From contig OZ020618.1 of assembly GCA_963971575.1 (NCBI GenBank), positions 28,262,540 to 28,326,539 on the forward strand: 64,000 nucleotides of DNA, written 5' to 3'. The notes beneath the pieces were generated by a model, which did no database searches, was not told where the DNA came from, and worked only from the letters and a program-made list of their open reading frames with translations. The position numbers and the translations under genes were made by a program. Shown here piece after piece: positions 34,513 to 44,982 of the stretch (positions are counted from its first letter, which is position 1; every line of letters starts with the position of its first letter). Origin of the DNA: Liopterus haemorrhoidalis. Its lineage: Eukaryota > Arthropoda > Insecta > Coleoptera > Dytiscidae.

Positions 34513-34826
34513 ATTTTTACCGACCGCCAACATATATAAGGGAGATATTGTGATCATACCGATTTGACTTCATATTTAAGCTTTTGACATCAATGGCACG
34601 AGTTGATCAACTTTTGGTAAACATCGGTTTACTACAAATGGGAGTTTACTCGTTTCGATTTTAAGATTTTTGCAAACATTTCACAACAGAAAAATATTTA
34701 ACAAAAGTTGCTTTAAAAGCAATAACTAACAACTTTTATTTGAGACATTTTTTGATAAAGCAGCATAAATTAAACAAGTACTTTGTGACGGCGGTCGGTC
34801 CTGTGGTGGCCACAGCTGATTTTTTC
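34513..34826 (+). repeat. Rep-B repeat, copy 1
   Basis: Runs from TTTTTACCGACCGCCAACAT to GGCGGTCGGTCCTGTGG and matches 52509-53098 block by block, without the roughly 280-bp TCTG-bearing insert found in that copy. The two edges form a short inverted repeat (ACCGACCGCC / GGCGGTCGGT). Confidence 0.7.
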
Positions 34827-34829
34827 ATG

Positions 34830-35411
34830 CTAAGGTTAATTTATATAATTTTTAAATTGTTTTGGGAAAAGTTTTAAGGTTAAAAATAAGATAAACAACA
34901 ACAAGTTACACAATTTTATTACAGAACTACAAAGAATGTTGGCAACGACTATTATTTTTTAAATATAATCTCCCCCGACTAAAATTAAAATATGATTTTT
35001 TTTGTAATGTGTGTTAATGCCATATGAGATTTGATAAGAATGTACCATAATTTATTTTAATTTATAATTATATAAAAGGCCCCAATTATTTTTGAAAATG
35101 AAAAAAATAATTGAATTTCTATTAAAAATCGTTGTAAAATTGTTAATACAGTTGTTTTCAGTTAACGTGGCAGATGGGGGTACGTACGATCTGCGCGAAC
35201 TCGCTTTGCATGTTGTATTTAATGAAACTACCCGTACAACGAACGAGCATGAAATGAGCTCCATCCGACATTATTTACCGAGTGTACTGCACATTTAACT
35301 GCAAACTGCCAACTTGCAAGCAAACTGCTGTACCACTTATTGTGTACTGTACAGTACAGTACATACTGTTCATATTTCTTATATCTGTCATATTATACGT
35401 GTGATATACAT
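34830..35411. other. Intergenic DNA, no gene recognised
   Basis: AT-rich, with a short (GTACA)n palindromic run near 35345-35365. The two overlapping opposite frames near 35052-35298 have no recognisable content. Confidence 0.45.
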
Positions 35412-35419
35412 ACCTACAA

Positions 35420-35548
35420 CAGTGGCGTAGCGTGGTATTCTTGCGCCCGGGACAACCAGGTATTTCAACGCCCCTAATTGAAAATCACCTTATCGTTCTT
35501 AATTTAGGCGCGCAGGTAATTTGCCCCTCCCCCATCGCTACGCCACTG
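35420..35548. mobile_element. hAT MITE (129 bp)
   Basis: Ends CAGTGGCGTAGCG and, on the other strand, CAGTGGCGTAGCG, identical over 13 bases. ACCTACAA flanks it at 35412-35419 and 35549-35556. Confidence 0.9.
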
Positions 35549-35559
35549 ACCTACAAACT

Positions 35560-36892
35560 ATATTTTATGGTTAGAGTTTTCACGTAACTTTCGCGAATAT
35601 CAATAGTATACTGTACTCCAGGTTTTTAATTACAGTTTCTAAGGTTTTTATTATTTAAGACAAGGTATAGGTACTGTTGTCAATAAGTATTTTTTCGTTT
35701 GCAAAATTTAAGCAGGAAAAGAAGTTTTTGTTAATTCAAAAATTACGCCCGAATTTATCGAAGTCATTTCTGAAACCTTAAAATTAAGAAATACATATGA
35801 AAAGTATTTTTTATTCGAATTCGGAGATCCCACCATAAAGAAAATAGCAACATATAAACTCAAAAATAAGCCATACGTGCATAAAAAAAACGCTTCTTAG
35901 TGACCGTAGACCGCTGCGCTGCGTAAAATGCAGAAGACTCTCAAACGAACCGGGGCAGCCGTAAACATCGCCGGTGAACTAAAGTAATATTACTTTCAAT
36001 GTGCATCCAGACTGGATTATATCAAACACCCTGGCGTTGCTTCTTACTCGACATAACCCGTTCTAGATCGGAAACACCTGATATACATGCTTCCGAACTC
36101 TCCCTGTCTTATTGCATAAAATAAAGCTGCATCCAGCAGTTCTATATCAGAGTCTTTTTAATATTCTACATATTTTGTAGAATATTATAATTTTACTTAT
36201 AAATATATAACTATAATTTTTACTTTAGACTAATTTAAAGTAATTATTATAACCATATTCTAATATAACAAATAAGAAATAAATTAATATAATATTTATT
36301 AACTTTTTCACAAAAAAAATAAATAATAATAATTCCGTCTGATTGAGCAAAGATGAATTGCATCCCTAGCTTCCATTGACGCTACACCATTTATACGAAT
36401 TTACGTGGGTGTTGAAGATCCCATAGAAATGCGGCCAGAAAAAAGTGAGAAACTAATTATAACGTGGAGTCCCACAGACCCCAGTGTATCTTTAAAGAGT
36501 TAACAGACAAAAAACTGAAAGGATTCTAATGCAAGAGTATCAAAGAAAACAATTGCATTTAAGAATAAAGGAACAGATTAAAGATAAATATTTATATTAC
36601 TAAATATTTAAACAAAAATATGTGCCAAAGAAAAACATGTTACCACGTGTTTCTTGTAGATACAAGTAACGCTTATTCATTAAAAAAAATCTCAGCAGAC
36701 AATGGTAACCAGCGTATGTCGGTTATGTTTACGTTTATTTCACATAATCTCAACAATTATGACTACTATAAACAACTATTATTTTATTATAAACATTTCA
36801 TTTACAATACTGCAATAAAAAGTTTATTTAAAATTCTAGTTTGATATTTGTTTACATTTTATAATTTAAATGTTATGAGCGCAAATTTTAAC
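35560..36892. other. Intergenic DNA, no gene recognised
   Basis: A less AT-rich stretch at 35900-36130 (CCGGGGCAGCC, TCGACATAACCCG) has no recognisable coding content. The 74-codon frame at 36620 is not similar to anything I know. Confidence 0.4.
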
Positions 36893-36900
36893 ATGTAGTC

Positions 36901-38099
36901 TAGGGATGGGAAAAAAACATCGATGTATCGAAAACCTCGATGTTTGTTTTAAAAAATCGATATTTTTACCATCGATGGTCAGCTGGCGATAGTCGATAAA
37001 ACATCGATATCTACTACCGATGTCGATGTTTAAACTATGAAATTCAGAAACTATCGCTAGCGCGCTGGAATCTTAAAAATTTAACTTTTATTAAAATTAG
37101 TACAGAAAATATAAGCGCCTATATGTATACAAATATCTATTGTGATATAACAATACTAATAGTGTTAGTTCTTATTCTTCTTAGCAGTTAGCAGAATACG
37201 AAAAAATAAGAAGAAACTTCTAATTTTTGCAAACAATGCGAACGACCAACGACGCCAACACACTTTTTCTTTTTGAGTCCTGTTGACACTTTCCCAGTTG
37301 TTATTCTTCCAATCCCTGAATTTTTGTAAGTTGTCATTAGCTATTTTTTTATATATTGAAGTTGGCTTTTCCTGAACAAAATGATCAAAAGCTTCAATTA
37401 ATCGGCAAAAGTAACTAGAATTGAAAATCTAGTTCCGCCTAAACCAAAGGAACAGACTTTATTTCAACTTAAAAAAGTATAAAAATAATTGTGTGTGACA
37501 GTGTTATTTTTATGTTAAATAATATAAAATTAACATTAAGATTACTATATTAGTATTGTAATAAAATCCAGTATTTCATTTTAGAAATGTAATAATAGTA
37601 AGGTCTGTTCCTTTGATTTAGGCGGAACTAGATTTTCAATTCTAGTTACTTTTACCGATTGATTGAAGCTTTTCATCATTTTGTTCAGGAAAAGTCAACT
37701 TCAATATATAAAAAAATATCTAATGACAAATTACAAAAATGAAAATTGCGGTTAGTTCCGCCTAATCGTTTGGAATAGACTGTAGATACAAATTAGGATT
37801 ATTATATTGGGTATAATAATATTAATGTGAAATTAATTACTATTAAAAAGGAATATTTCTATTTCAAAATCTAATAAGTGCTTTTTGTGTATTATGTGTT
37901 ACTTTTTTCGTATTTTATCTTTACATTATTAAATGAAACCTATATAATATAAATAAATAGCTTTTCTTAATATTAATAAAACATCGATGTTTCCGATACA
38001 TCGATGTTTTTCCTTCGATGTTTTTTCAACATCGATAGTAAGCGCCGATGTTAACATCGATGTTAAACATCGATGTTTTGCCTTCGATGTACAACCCTA
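36901..38099. mobile_element. hAT element with ATCGATG subterminal arrays (1.2 kb)
   Basis: The ends are TAGGGATGGG and, on the other strand, TAGGGTTGTACATCG. The flanks ATGTAGTC (36893-36900) and ATGTGGTC (38100-38107) match at 7 of 8 positions. Within 120 bp of both ends the palindromic word CATCGATG is repeated many times, as expected for transposase-binding sites. An inverted-repeat element lies inside (37321-37739). No coding sequence. Confidence 0.78.
37321..37739. mobile_element. Long inverted-repeat MITE (Rep-C family) inside a hAT
   Basis: Arms of about 137 bp (37321-37457 and 37603-37739) are inverted copies with few mismatches, e.g. CTAGAATTGAAAATCTAGTT and its complement, separated by about 145 bp. 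Related CTAGTTCCGCTTAAAC sequences recur at 60500, 62660 and 62780. Confidence 0.75.
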
Positions 38100-38107
38100 A
38101 TGTGGTC

Positions 38108-38552
38108 TAAGATATACCTTCATGAAAATTTCAAATCTAACTAGACTTTTTTTACTGAACACATGTTATAATTCTCAGTTTCTAGAAAACTAGTATTTGT
38201 AAAGGCTCAAATAATTGTTCTGCTATAAAATTAATTTACAAATGAAATATTAGAGAGATCCTATTCATCTTTGAGCAAATATTTTTCGAACAAGTAAAGA
38301 ATTTAAATCCCATAACACTCATTTGTCTTTATACTGTTCTATGGTAAGGGAGCCTAAGAAATTTGTCTTGTATGTTGGTCACCTCAATATTATGATTATA
38401 CTAATCGCATGACAGGGTAGATTCATAAAACATATTAATTTCAACTATTGCACTTTTATTAGCCTTTTATCTTTGGAAAACAGACCAATAATTACTAATA
38501 TCTGTGTTGTATACATAGTTATTAACAACTTATTTGATTGTCCAGATCATAT
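38108..38552. other. Intergenic DNA, no gene recognised
   Basis: AT-rich; no coding or structural signal. Confidence 0.5.
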
Positions 38553-38554
38553 TA

Positions 38555-39010
38555 CAGTGAAACCTCGATATAACGGACCTCGATACAACAGACTTCGGAT
38601 ATAACGGACAGCATGTAAGCGATCGTAAACTGCACGTGACTGCACTCTCGGGGAATCACCCGAGTTGCGGGCGAGAATACGCAATTTTAGAGAGTTAATA
38701 ATTAAGAAACAACAAACTTCAAAAATCCAAACAAAATTTGATACATTTTTCAAACCAGTGTCACCGAAAACAGGAAGTTCAAAAACAAACATTGACGACT
38801 CTCCTCAACGGGCGTATAGTGACATATCATCTGAAGACGAATAAAGTGCAATTTTAAAGTGTAATTGGAATGTAAACTTTCGTTTATAATATATTTCTAT
38901 TTGATAGTTAATAAATAGCTTATTCAGAAAATTTATTTTTATATAACGGGCATTCGGCTATATCGGACACCCCCTCGCCCGCATTGGTCCGTTATATCGA
39001 GGTTCCACTG
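38555..39010 (+). mobile_element. Tigger/pogo-type MITE (456 bp)
   Basis: Ends CAGTGAAACCTCGATATAAC and, on the other strand, CAGTGGAACCTCGATATAAC (one mismatch), flanked by TA on both sides. The interior keeps a short plus-strand coding remnant (about 38688-38844) reading LRELIIKKQQTSKIQTKF, FDTFFKPVSPKTG and ending IDDSPQRAYSDISSEDE, like the C-terminal tail of Tigger transposases. Everything upstream is deleted. Confidence 0.82.
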
Positions 39011-39366
39011 TAATTAATTTTATCTATTATTTTTAGTACCATATGCCAGCGCAAACTCGGCATATAACTCACCTTTAAGCAGTTTCGCTTTAAACCTTAA
39101 TACATTGACTAATAATCATGATTTTCTTTTTAGCCAATTATAATAAAATTTTAAATTATAAGAAAAGATTTTTCAAAAATTGTTAATTTATATTAATATA
39201 AGAAATTGATTTGTCCGTTACTATGTGATATTCCATATTAACAAGATAAATAAAACGCAAAATTGCTACGCAAAATATCACTTTATTGTAAGATAACACG
39301 ACTATGAAAGAAATGAATGTAGAACAGCCAGTTTACTACCCTTATATGCTAATAATTTAAAAAAAC

Positions 39367-39653
39367 CTAATTAACAAATATCTGGAAGATAGGCGAATAA
39401 ATTAAATCTTGTTGTTCATTGAGGACTGCACCGCCCTGCCTCAGATGTTTCAATATTTCTAACGATTCAAGAAGATTTAGTTTATAGCCCTTGTTTACAA
39501 AATGTAATGGTTTTAAACATTTATGATTAACGGAATAACCGCTACCAATGAGGTTACAGTTTTTCAGATGGTCACTAAAGGTAGAATGATAAATGTTGAG
39601 ATTAGAATTAAAGGCTCTATTATGTTCCTTTAGTCTAATATTGTAACTTAATA
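39367..39653 (-). pseudogene. Penelope GIY-YIG endonuclease, C-terminal fragment
   Basis: The minus strand reads SYNIRLKEHNRAF, TFSDHLKNCN, KPLHFVNKGYKLNLLESLEI and VLNEQQDLIYSPIFQIF. This follows the end of Penelope-type GIY-YIG endonucleases (RLKEH...., F..HL....H, .LH...KG..LN.LE.LEI, LN.Q.....SP.F). The start of the domain, with the GIY and YIG residues, is missing: the TA-flanked MITE at 39654 interrupts the reading frame at SYNIRLKEH. Confidence 0.68.
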
Positions 39654-40120
39654 ATGGTTGGTTTATATACGGAACAAGAATAAGGAATAGGAAATAAGAA
39701 TAGTACACAAGAATAAAAAATTTAAAACCGTTTATATAGGATATAACATTTCGTCGCTGCGCCTGCGTACTTGCGTTGGCCTGTGTTTAACGTTTGTCAC
39801 TTGACAGGTTCTTAAAACTTACAAGAAGAATAAATAAAAATAATAAAAACATTTTATTGTGGTTTACAACCCTCTGATCACAACTGAAAAACATCTGTTG
39901 AACAAACTTTATTACGGCAGACATTTTGATTGCTGTGCGCAGGCTTATCGTGTCTTATTCTTGAAATAAGAATAAAATATTGAATGTTACCAACTATTCT
40001 TATGTTTAAGTTAAATTTCATTCCTACATAAACCGATATACGGCGGAGCCATGTTTTAACATCTTGTGTACTATTCTTATTTCCTATTCCTTATTCTTGT
40101 TCCGTATATAAACCAACCAT
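39654..40120. mobile_element. TA-flanked MITE with 58-bp perfect inverted ends (467 bp)
   Basis: The 59 bases at 39653-39711 are the exact reverse complement of 40063-40121. The element is flanked by TA at 39652-39653 and 40121-40122, the mariner/Tc1-type target. No transposase. Perfect identity of the arms suggests a recent insertion. It interrupts a Penelope coding remnant. Confidence 0.85.
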
Positions 40121-40239
40121 TACACTTGAAAATACCATTGTATGGCGAAACTATAGTCGTGTTATTTTACAATAAAGTGATATTTTGCGTAGCAATTTTG
40201 TGTTTTATTTATCTTGGTTATATTAATAGTAATAATTTA

Positions 40240-41100
40240 TACTAATAATCTTTACTAATATATAAATTAGTTTGATTGGCTGTGACTTGTGATGTGTTAT
40301 CCGTACACACGATACGCGGAGCTAAATAAATGTATACATTGGCCGTTACTTGCCACACCTGTAGGCACCTTAAGGGAAACATTTTTCTTGTAATTGAATG
40401 GTCATATCTGTAGTAAATTGCGTATTAGATTTTTCGGTACAATTATTTTATATTTATTAATTTTCATTTCATTGGACTTTAAGGGGGCCTCATGACCCTA
40501 GTTCCACCCTGAATACGCCATTGACTTTGGCGCCTGTTGGGGAGATACCGCTCCCACAACCCTTGTTACGGCACTGCGACAGTTATATGAGTTGAAATAT
40601 TTAACCATTTAGGAGTTATCTTTTGAGACAATTTAATAAAAATAGAATGGTCACACATGTCAATTATATATCGTAAAGAAACCCCTCTATTTAAGAAACA
40701 GGGTGTTACATGTTAATATAATGTAGTCTATTAAATTAATCCTGCTTAAGTATAGGGGTCCAAATGTTGTCAAACTGTGCTCCATTTGTCCCCATTTGCA
40801 TGGCAATGAATCACGGTTCATGGAAATGATTACCAACATTTCACAAAAGCCCTGTTACAAGTTATTTTAATAAATGCCATTATATTAATCCGCTCAGAAA
40901 TAAATTTTGGGATGATAATATATTTGGATAGAGGGAGTTCTTAATGGACCGCTAAGCCGTATTTCAATATAAATGGTGATGTCTTAAAACGGTTTGAACT
41001 GAAGAAAACATGGGGTTTATTTTGTTATGGTTGGTATACACGTAACAGTTTTTGCATGTGAGAATAGATATTATGAATATAATGTCTATATTATCTAGAT
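40240..41100. other. Intergenic DNA, no gene recognised
   Basis: AT-rich. Near 40490-40580 a CCACCCTGAATACGCCATTG / TTGTTACGGCACTG segment looks like decayed hAT ends. Confidence 0.4.
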
Positions 41101-41104
41101 CAGT

Positions 41105-42600
41105 GACTCTTCAAAAGTTGATGGAGAAGGCATACGAGTAAGGAATTGATTTGCATAATATATTCGTAGATTTCAAAACGGCATATGACAGTATCAGACA
41201 CTCCTCGGTGTGGCAAGTGATGCTTAACTTTAAGGTCCCAGAAAAACTAAGAATCCTGATCATGGTAACAATAATTGGCACCTCCTACAAAATTACAATA
41301 GGGTAATGCAAGACTGATGCCATTTCCAGTAATATTGGCCTAAGATAAGGAGACGCACTTCACACACGCTCTTTAACATGGTGCTAGTCACCATCATGAG
41401 GAAAAATCCGATCCAACACGATCACTACCTATTCAGAAACCGAAGCCAAGTGCTGGGCTATCCAGGTGATCTCCTCATAATAAGCACATGCGAAAGAAAT
41501 GTTGTCGAATCGTAACTCATTAAAGGAAATAGCAGAAGCAAAACGGCTTGTGATAAACACAGAAAAGACGAAGTACCTCAGGGCATCGAGAAAACCTCAA
41601 AACGGATGCCCGCCAGCAATCGCAGAACTGCAAATAGAATCCGTAACATCCCAGCAAACATTCAACTAACGGCCGAATGCCGGCTAACTGCTTTTATGCT
41701 GGTAAATTACTGGCACCAAAAGTAAGTGCAACGCCAGTATTAATAATGTACTTCACATTTGTATTTCGCATTCCGCATACGAAGTACTTTACCAGCATTT
41801 TATAAGCACTCTTCTTCACTCATACTTTTTACTTAAAACCATCAGAAATAAATCTTGCAACTAATGCGATTATTTTGCACTTTACCGTTGCTGGGCCGGC
41901 AACTGATACATCAATGGGCCAGTAACGGCCACGGGGACACCGGGGTACTGGCCCATTACTTTCAATGCCGGGGAGTATGTGCTTTACCAGTACTGGCCCG
42001 TATAAAAATGTTTGCTGGGATGCTTTAAATACCTAGGAAGCACCGTGAACAGCAACAGCAACATCACGGAAGAAATATCTTTAAGAATCCTTTCTGTGAA
42101 CAAAGCTTATTATGCCCTTAACAGTCTGCTCAATCACGTTTGCTATCCCGGCACACAAAAATAAGATTATACAAGACCCTTCTTCGACCCATACTCTCAT
42201 ATGGAAGTGAATCTTGGCCACTAACACAAGAACAAGAACGCCGGCTGAAAAATTTTGAACGTAAAATTTTACGGAAAATTTTTGGTCCTGTCCAAGAGGA
42301 TGGAAAATTCGAAGAAATGATGAGCTGCGTGACCTTTATAATGAATCGGATGTGATTAGCTTCATAAAAAGCTCCAGAATACGTTGGATCGGACACGTCA
42401 TCAGAATGCCCAACAACATGCCAGTGAGAAGAGTATTCGATAACGTTCCAGGCACAAACAGACCAAGAGGAAGACCTCGAATAAGATGGGTGGATAATGT
42501 GCACGAAGACCTGCAAAGAATCGATGCCCTTAATTGGAGAAGAAAAGCGCGTGATCGCGGAAGATGGAAGAAGTTTGTGGAGGCGGCAAAAACCGTCTAA
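41105..42600 (+). pseudogene. RTE-like LINE ORF2, C-terminal half
   Basis: The first block (41105-41290) reads TLQKLMEKAYE, stop, GIDLHNIFVDFKTAYDSI, then SVWQVMLNFKVPEKLRILI. Motif A is FVDF..AYDSI, with the catalytic Asp kept. Later blocks are LFNMVLVTIMRKN (about 41370), then, beyond an insertion at 41650-42019, CFKYLGSTVNSN, HTKIRLYKTLLRPILSYGSE, FERKILRKIFGPVQEDG and SRIRWIGHVIRMPNNMPVRR with RPRGRPRIRWVDNV and a DRGRWKKF ending, stop TAA at 42598. This C-terminal pattern is typical of insect RTE/Proto2-like endonuclease-reverse transcriptases. The YxDD region reads YPGD-like and is decayed. Inactive. Confidence 0.78.
41650..42019. mobile_element. CCCAGCAAACATT element, short copy (ISL2EU-like, 370 bp)
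   Basis: The ends CCCAGCAAACATT and AATGTTTGCTGGG are perfect inverted repeats. The host LINE frame shows the empty site: GTAACAT before and ATGCTTT after reconstruct a VTCFKYLG reading, leaving AT as a 2-bp duplication (41648-41649 and 42020-42021). The sequence matches both ends of 58711-60406 in inverted orientation, so it is an internally deleted copy. To my knowledge a 2-bp AT duplication is the mark of the ISL2EU branch of the PHIS superfamily. Confidence 0.7.
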
Positions 42601-42864
42601 GGGTTGTAAAAGCCAATTGATTGATTGTGACTCTCAACCCAAGACTTATCGTGCACCGACAAAATATCCTTTGTTTTTGACCGGCGAAAAAAATATTTTA
42701 AAAACAATGTTTATTTTATTTATTTACTGTAAAAAACTATTTTATTATATACACATGTGTTGCTTCACTGGAATCAGATCTATTAATAATCTAACCATCT
42801 CTGTGCTCTGCTTATCGCAAATGACTATAAAATAATTAAAATTTTAGTCTGGCTTGTTCAACAA

Positions 42865-43085
42865 AATTGCATTTGTAGGATATGTAGGTAGGTAGAACTA
42901 AGAAATTCTTATACCGTCACTCATGTGTTTGTCTGTCTGTTCGATAGAAGTTTAGGCCTAAGTTTAGCCTAGGATAGAAGTTTTAAGTTCTAACGTTGCT
43001 TACGAACGTTACAAATTTGGAATGCTTACACAACTCTTTGATCCACATATAAGAAAATAGGGGATACGCATAAAATTTGTATTTC
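42865..43085 (-). repeat. Rep-A fragment
   Basis: Contains, reversed, the GTAGGTA...TTATACCGTCACTCATGTG and TGTCTGTCTGTTCGAT blocks and the TTTGGAATGCTTACACAACTC block of Rep-A. Confidence 0.6.
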
Positions 43086-43118
43086 CTTAAAACTACATTA
43101 TTTTGATATGTTAATGTT

Positions 43119-43136
43119 AACCTAACCTAACCTAAC
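43119..43136. repeat. Short interstitial (CCTAA)n telomere-type repeat
   Basis: AACCTAACCTAACCTAAC, about three and a half units of the insect telomere repeat TTAGG. Too short to be a telomere. Confidence 0.6.
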
Positions 43137-43698
43137 AAAACAAAAATTACATTTTAATTAATATTATAGCCAAATTTTTGAATTAAAATATTGTAAATTT
43201 GAAATAAGCCGACCACGGAGCGAAGGTTGCCGAGTAAAAACGACTGAGTATGACGTCAAACGATAGGGGTTTCACATCACAGATACAGCTACAACATAAT
43301 CTTTACACGTGTGTGTATTGTATTGTTCGAGAGTTTTGTATTTGTTTTTAAACAATTTTTCACGCATTTATTATTAAAATGGCAGATAAAGATTTTGTTA
43401 GGGCTCAGAGTGATAATTTACCCAACATTGATGCATTTATGCTCATGGAATATATGAAAAATAATGAATGCTACAGTGGATTTTTGAGATTTTCTGATCA
43501 GACGGACGTGTGTATTGTGAACTGGTGATAAAGTATAAAAAAAAAACAATTATAATATACAGAAGTACAAGGGAGAAGAACAGTATATAAATTTTGTTAT
43601 TTTGGAAAGAAAATAAGTGTATCCTTATATAAAAGGGAAAATATCAGGTGGTACATATCTGTCTTTTCTTTTTGAGGTTAGTTCCAAATAACCAAATA

Positions 43699-43962
43699 GA
43701 CCATATTAGTAACTACGTCACAAATTGGAATTCAGTGCTGCCGTCTCGCGGTTGGATTCCTTTTATTTGAATTTTCTATAATATAAAGTATCTGGACTGT
43801 ATATATTAGTATATATTTATCAAAAATACATATTTTATGCTCCAAAATTGAAAATATTTATAAAATTAAGGTAACAAAAGTAATGTCCCATGTATTTTAA
43901 ACTTCAAAAGGAATCAGCTCTCAGATGGCAGCACATGTATGTGACGACACACTAATATGGTC
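43699..43962. mobile_element. TA-flanked MITE in LINE 5' UTR (264 bp)
   Basis: Ends GACCATATTAGT and ACTAATATGGTC, flanked by TA at 43697-43698 and 43963-43964. Further inwards both arms share CGTCACA..., GTGCTGCC.TCT and GATTCCTTTT in inverted order. If fixed in the family it may be part of the LINE 5' UTR; otherwise it is a later insertion. Confidence 0.65.
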
Positions 43963-44133
43963 TATTGAACAAAATCAACGACAGACGTAGGTACAACTAG
44001 CGACACCTAGTGAGAAGTAGACGAAGCACAAGCACACTTTAGCTCAGACAACAATCAGCTAGAGATAAAAAAGATAAGAAGCAACCAGCGAAGCACAGAA
44101 GAAAAAATAGTTGCTGGAGGTCAGGGGCAGGCA

Positions 44134-44982
44134 ATGTCCGATAACACTAGAGTGAGAAGCCAGAGCATAGGGGACTTACAAATATTTCGCAAGATTAAGA
44201 AGGAAGAACAGACACAAAGTAGAAAAAGAAAAGAGAGGGAAGAACACGAAGATATGGAAGCGATAGCAGAGATGATGCAGAGGATGATAAGAGAAGTCAG
44301 GGAAGAGATTAAAAAAGGTAATCAAGAAATAAAGGAAACAATCGAAGAATACAACATAGAAATCAAAAAAATGATAGAGGAAACGAAACAAGAACTGGAG
44401 CAAATAAAAGAAAGAGAAAAAAAATGGGAGGAAGATAGAAGCAAGATATTCATGGAAATTAAAAAGAGAGATAGAGAACAGCTAGAGGATAAGCAGAATG
44501 TTAAGAAAATGGAAGAAAAAATAGTACAGTTGGAGAACAAGTTAGAAAAAGATGAAAAAGAAAAGAGAAGAAACAACATAATAATAAGAGGAGAAGAAAG
44601 TAGAGTATTGGAAGGGAAGAAGGAAGTAGAAAAATTTCTATATGACAACATGAAGATAATAGTTAAAATAAAGGAAGTTTACAAGATAGGAAAACAAAGA
44701 GAAATAATAGTAGCAAAAATGTAAGAATGGGAAGACAAGCAGAAAGTGATTTTCAACAAGAGCAAATTAAAAGGAAAAGAGATTTATATAGATAATGATC
44801 AGACCGCACATGAAAGAATAGTACAAGCAAAATTAAGAAGAATAGCAAAAGAGGAACAAATAAAAGGGAAAACGGTAAAGGTATCGTACAAAAAAATTAA
44901 AATAAACGAGAAGGAATATAGGTGGGATGAGAAGGAAGGGAAACTGGAAGAAATAGCTAAAACACAGTCAAAAAACTTATAA
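44134..44982 (+). pseudogene. LINE ORF1: coiled-coil RNA-binding protein, one stop
   Basis: Start at ATG 44134, reading to TAA 44980-44982. Residues 20-150 are almost all Lys, Glu, Arg, Gln and Ile in heptad-like order, a long coiled coil. It is followed by EKRRNNIIIRG at about residues 146-156, the start of the RRM-like fold of L1-type ORF1 proteins, and a basic C-terminal region. A TAA at 44722-44724 breaks the frame after residue 196; the same frame resumes at once (EWEDKQKVIFNKSK). L1-type ORF1 proteins trimerise and coat the element RNA. The stop is probably a recent mutation. The last codons overlap the A AAA AAC site that may give access to ORF2. Confidence 0.78.
44970..44976 (+). promoter_or_regulatory. 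Candidate -1 ribosomal frameshift site A AAA AAC
   Basis: In the ORF1 frame the bases read TCA AAA AAC TTA TAA. The heptamer A AAA AAC (44970-44976) is a canonical X XXY YYZ slippery site in the right phase, two codons before the ORF1 stop. Slipping back one base enters the ORF2 frame, which is open with no stop. I see no strong hairpin just downstream, so efficiency is uncertain, and A-rich sequence makes such heptamers less unlikely. Confidence 0.5.

Larger units (their letters stand above)
39235..40235. mobile_element. Penelope-like element fragment with inverted termini
   Basis: The left segment (39238-39308) and the right segment (about 40155-40225) are inverted copies of about 70 bp sharing AAAATTGCTACGCAAAATAT and CACTTTATTGTAA. 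Between them are a GIY-YIG endonuclease remnant (minus strand) and a TA-flanked MITE. Penelope-like elements often carry an inverted or tandem terminal copy, so the arrangement fits one 5'-truncated element. Confidence 0.55.
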
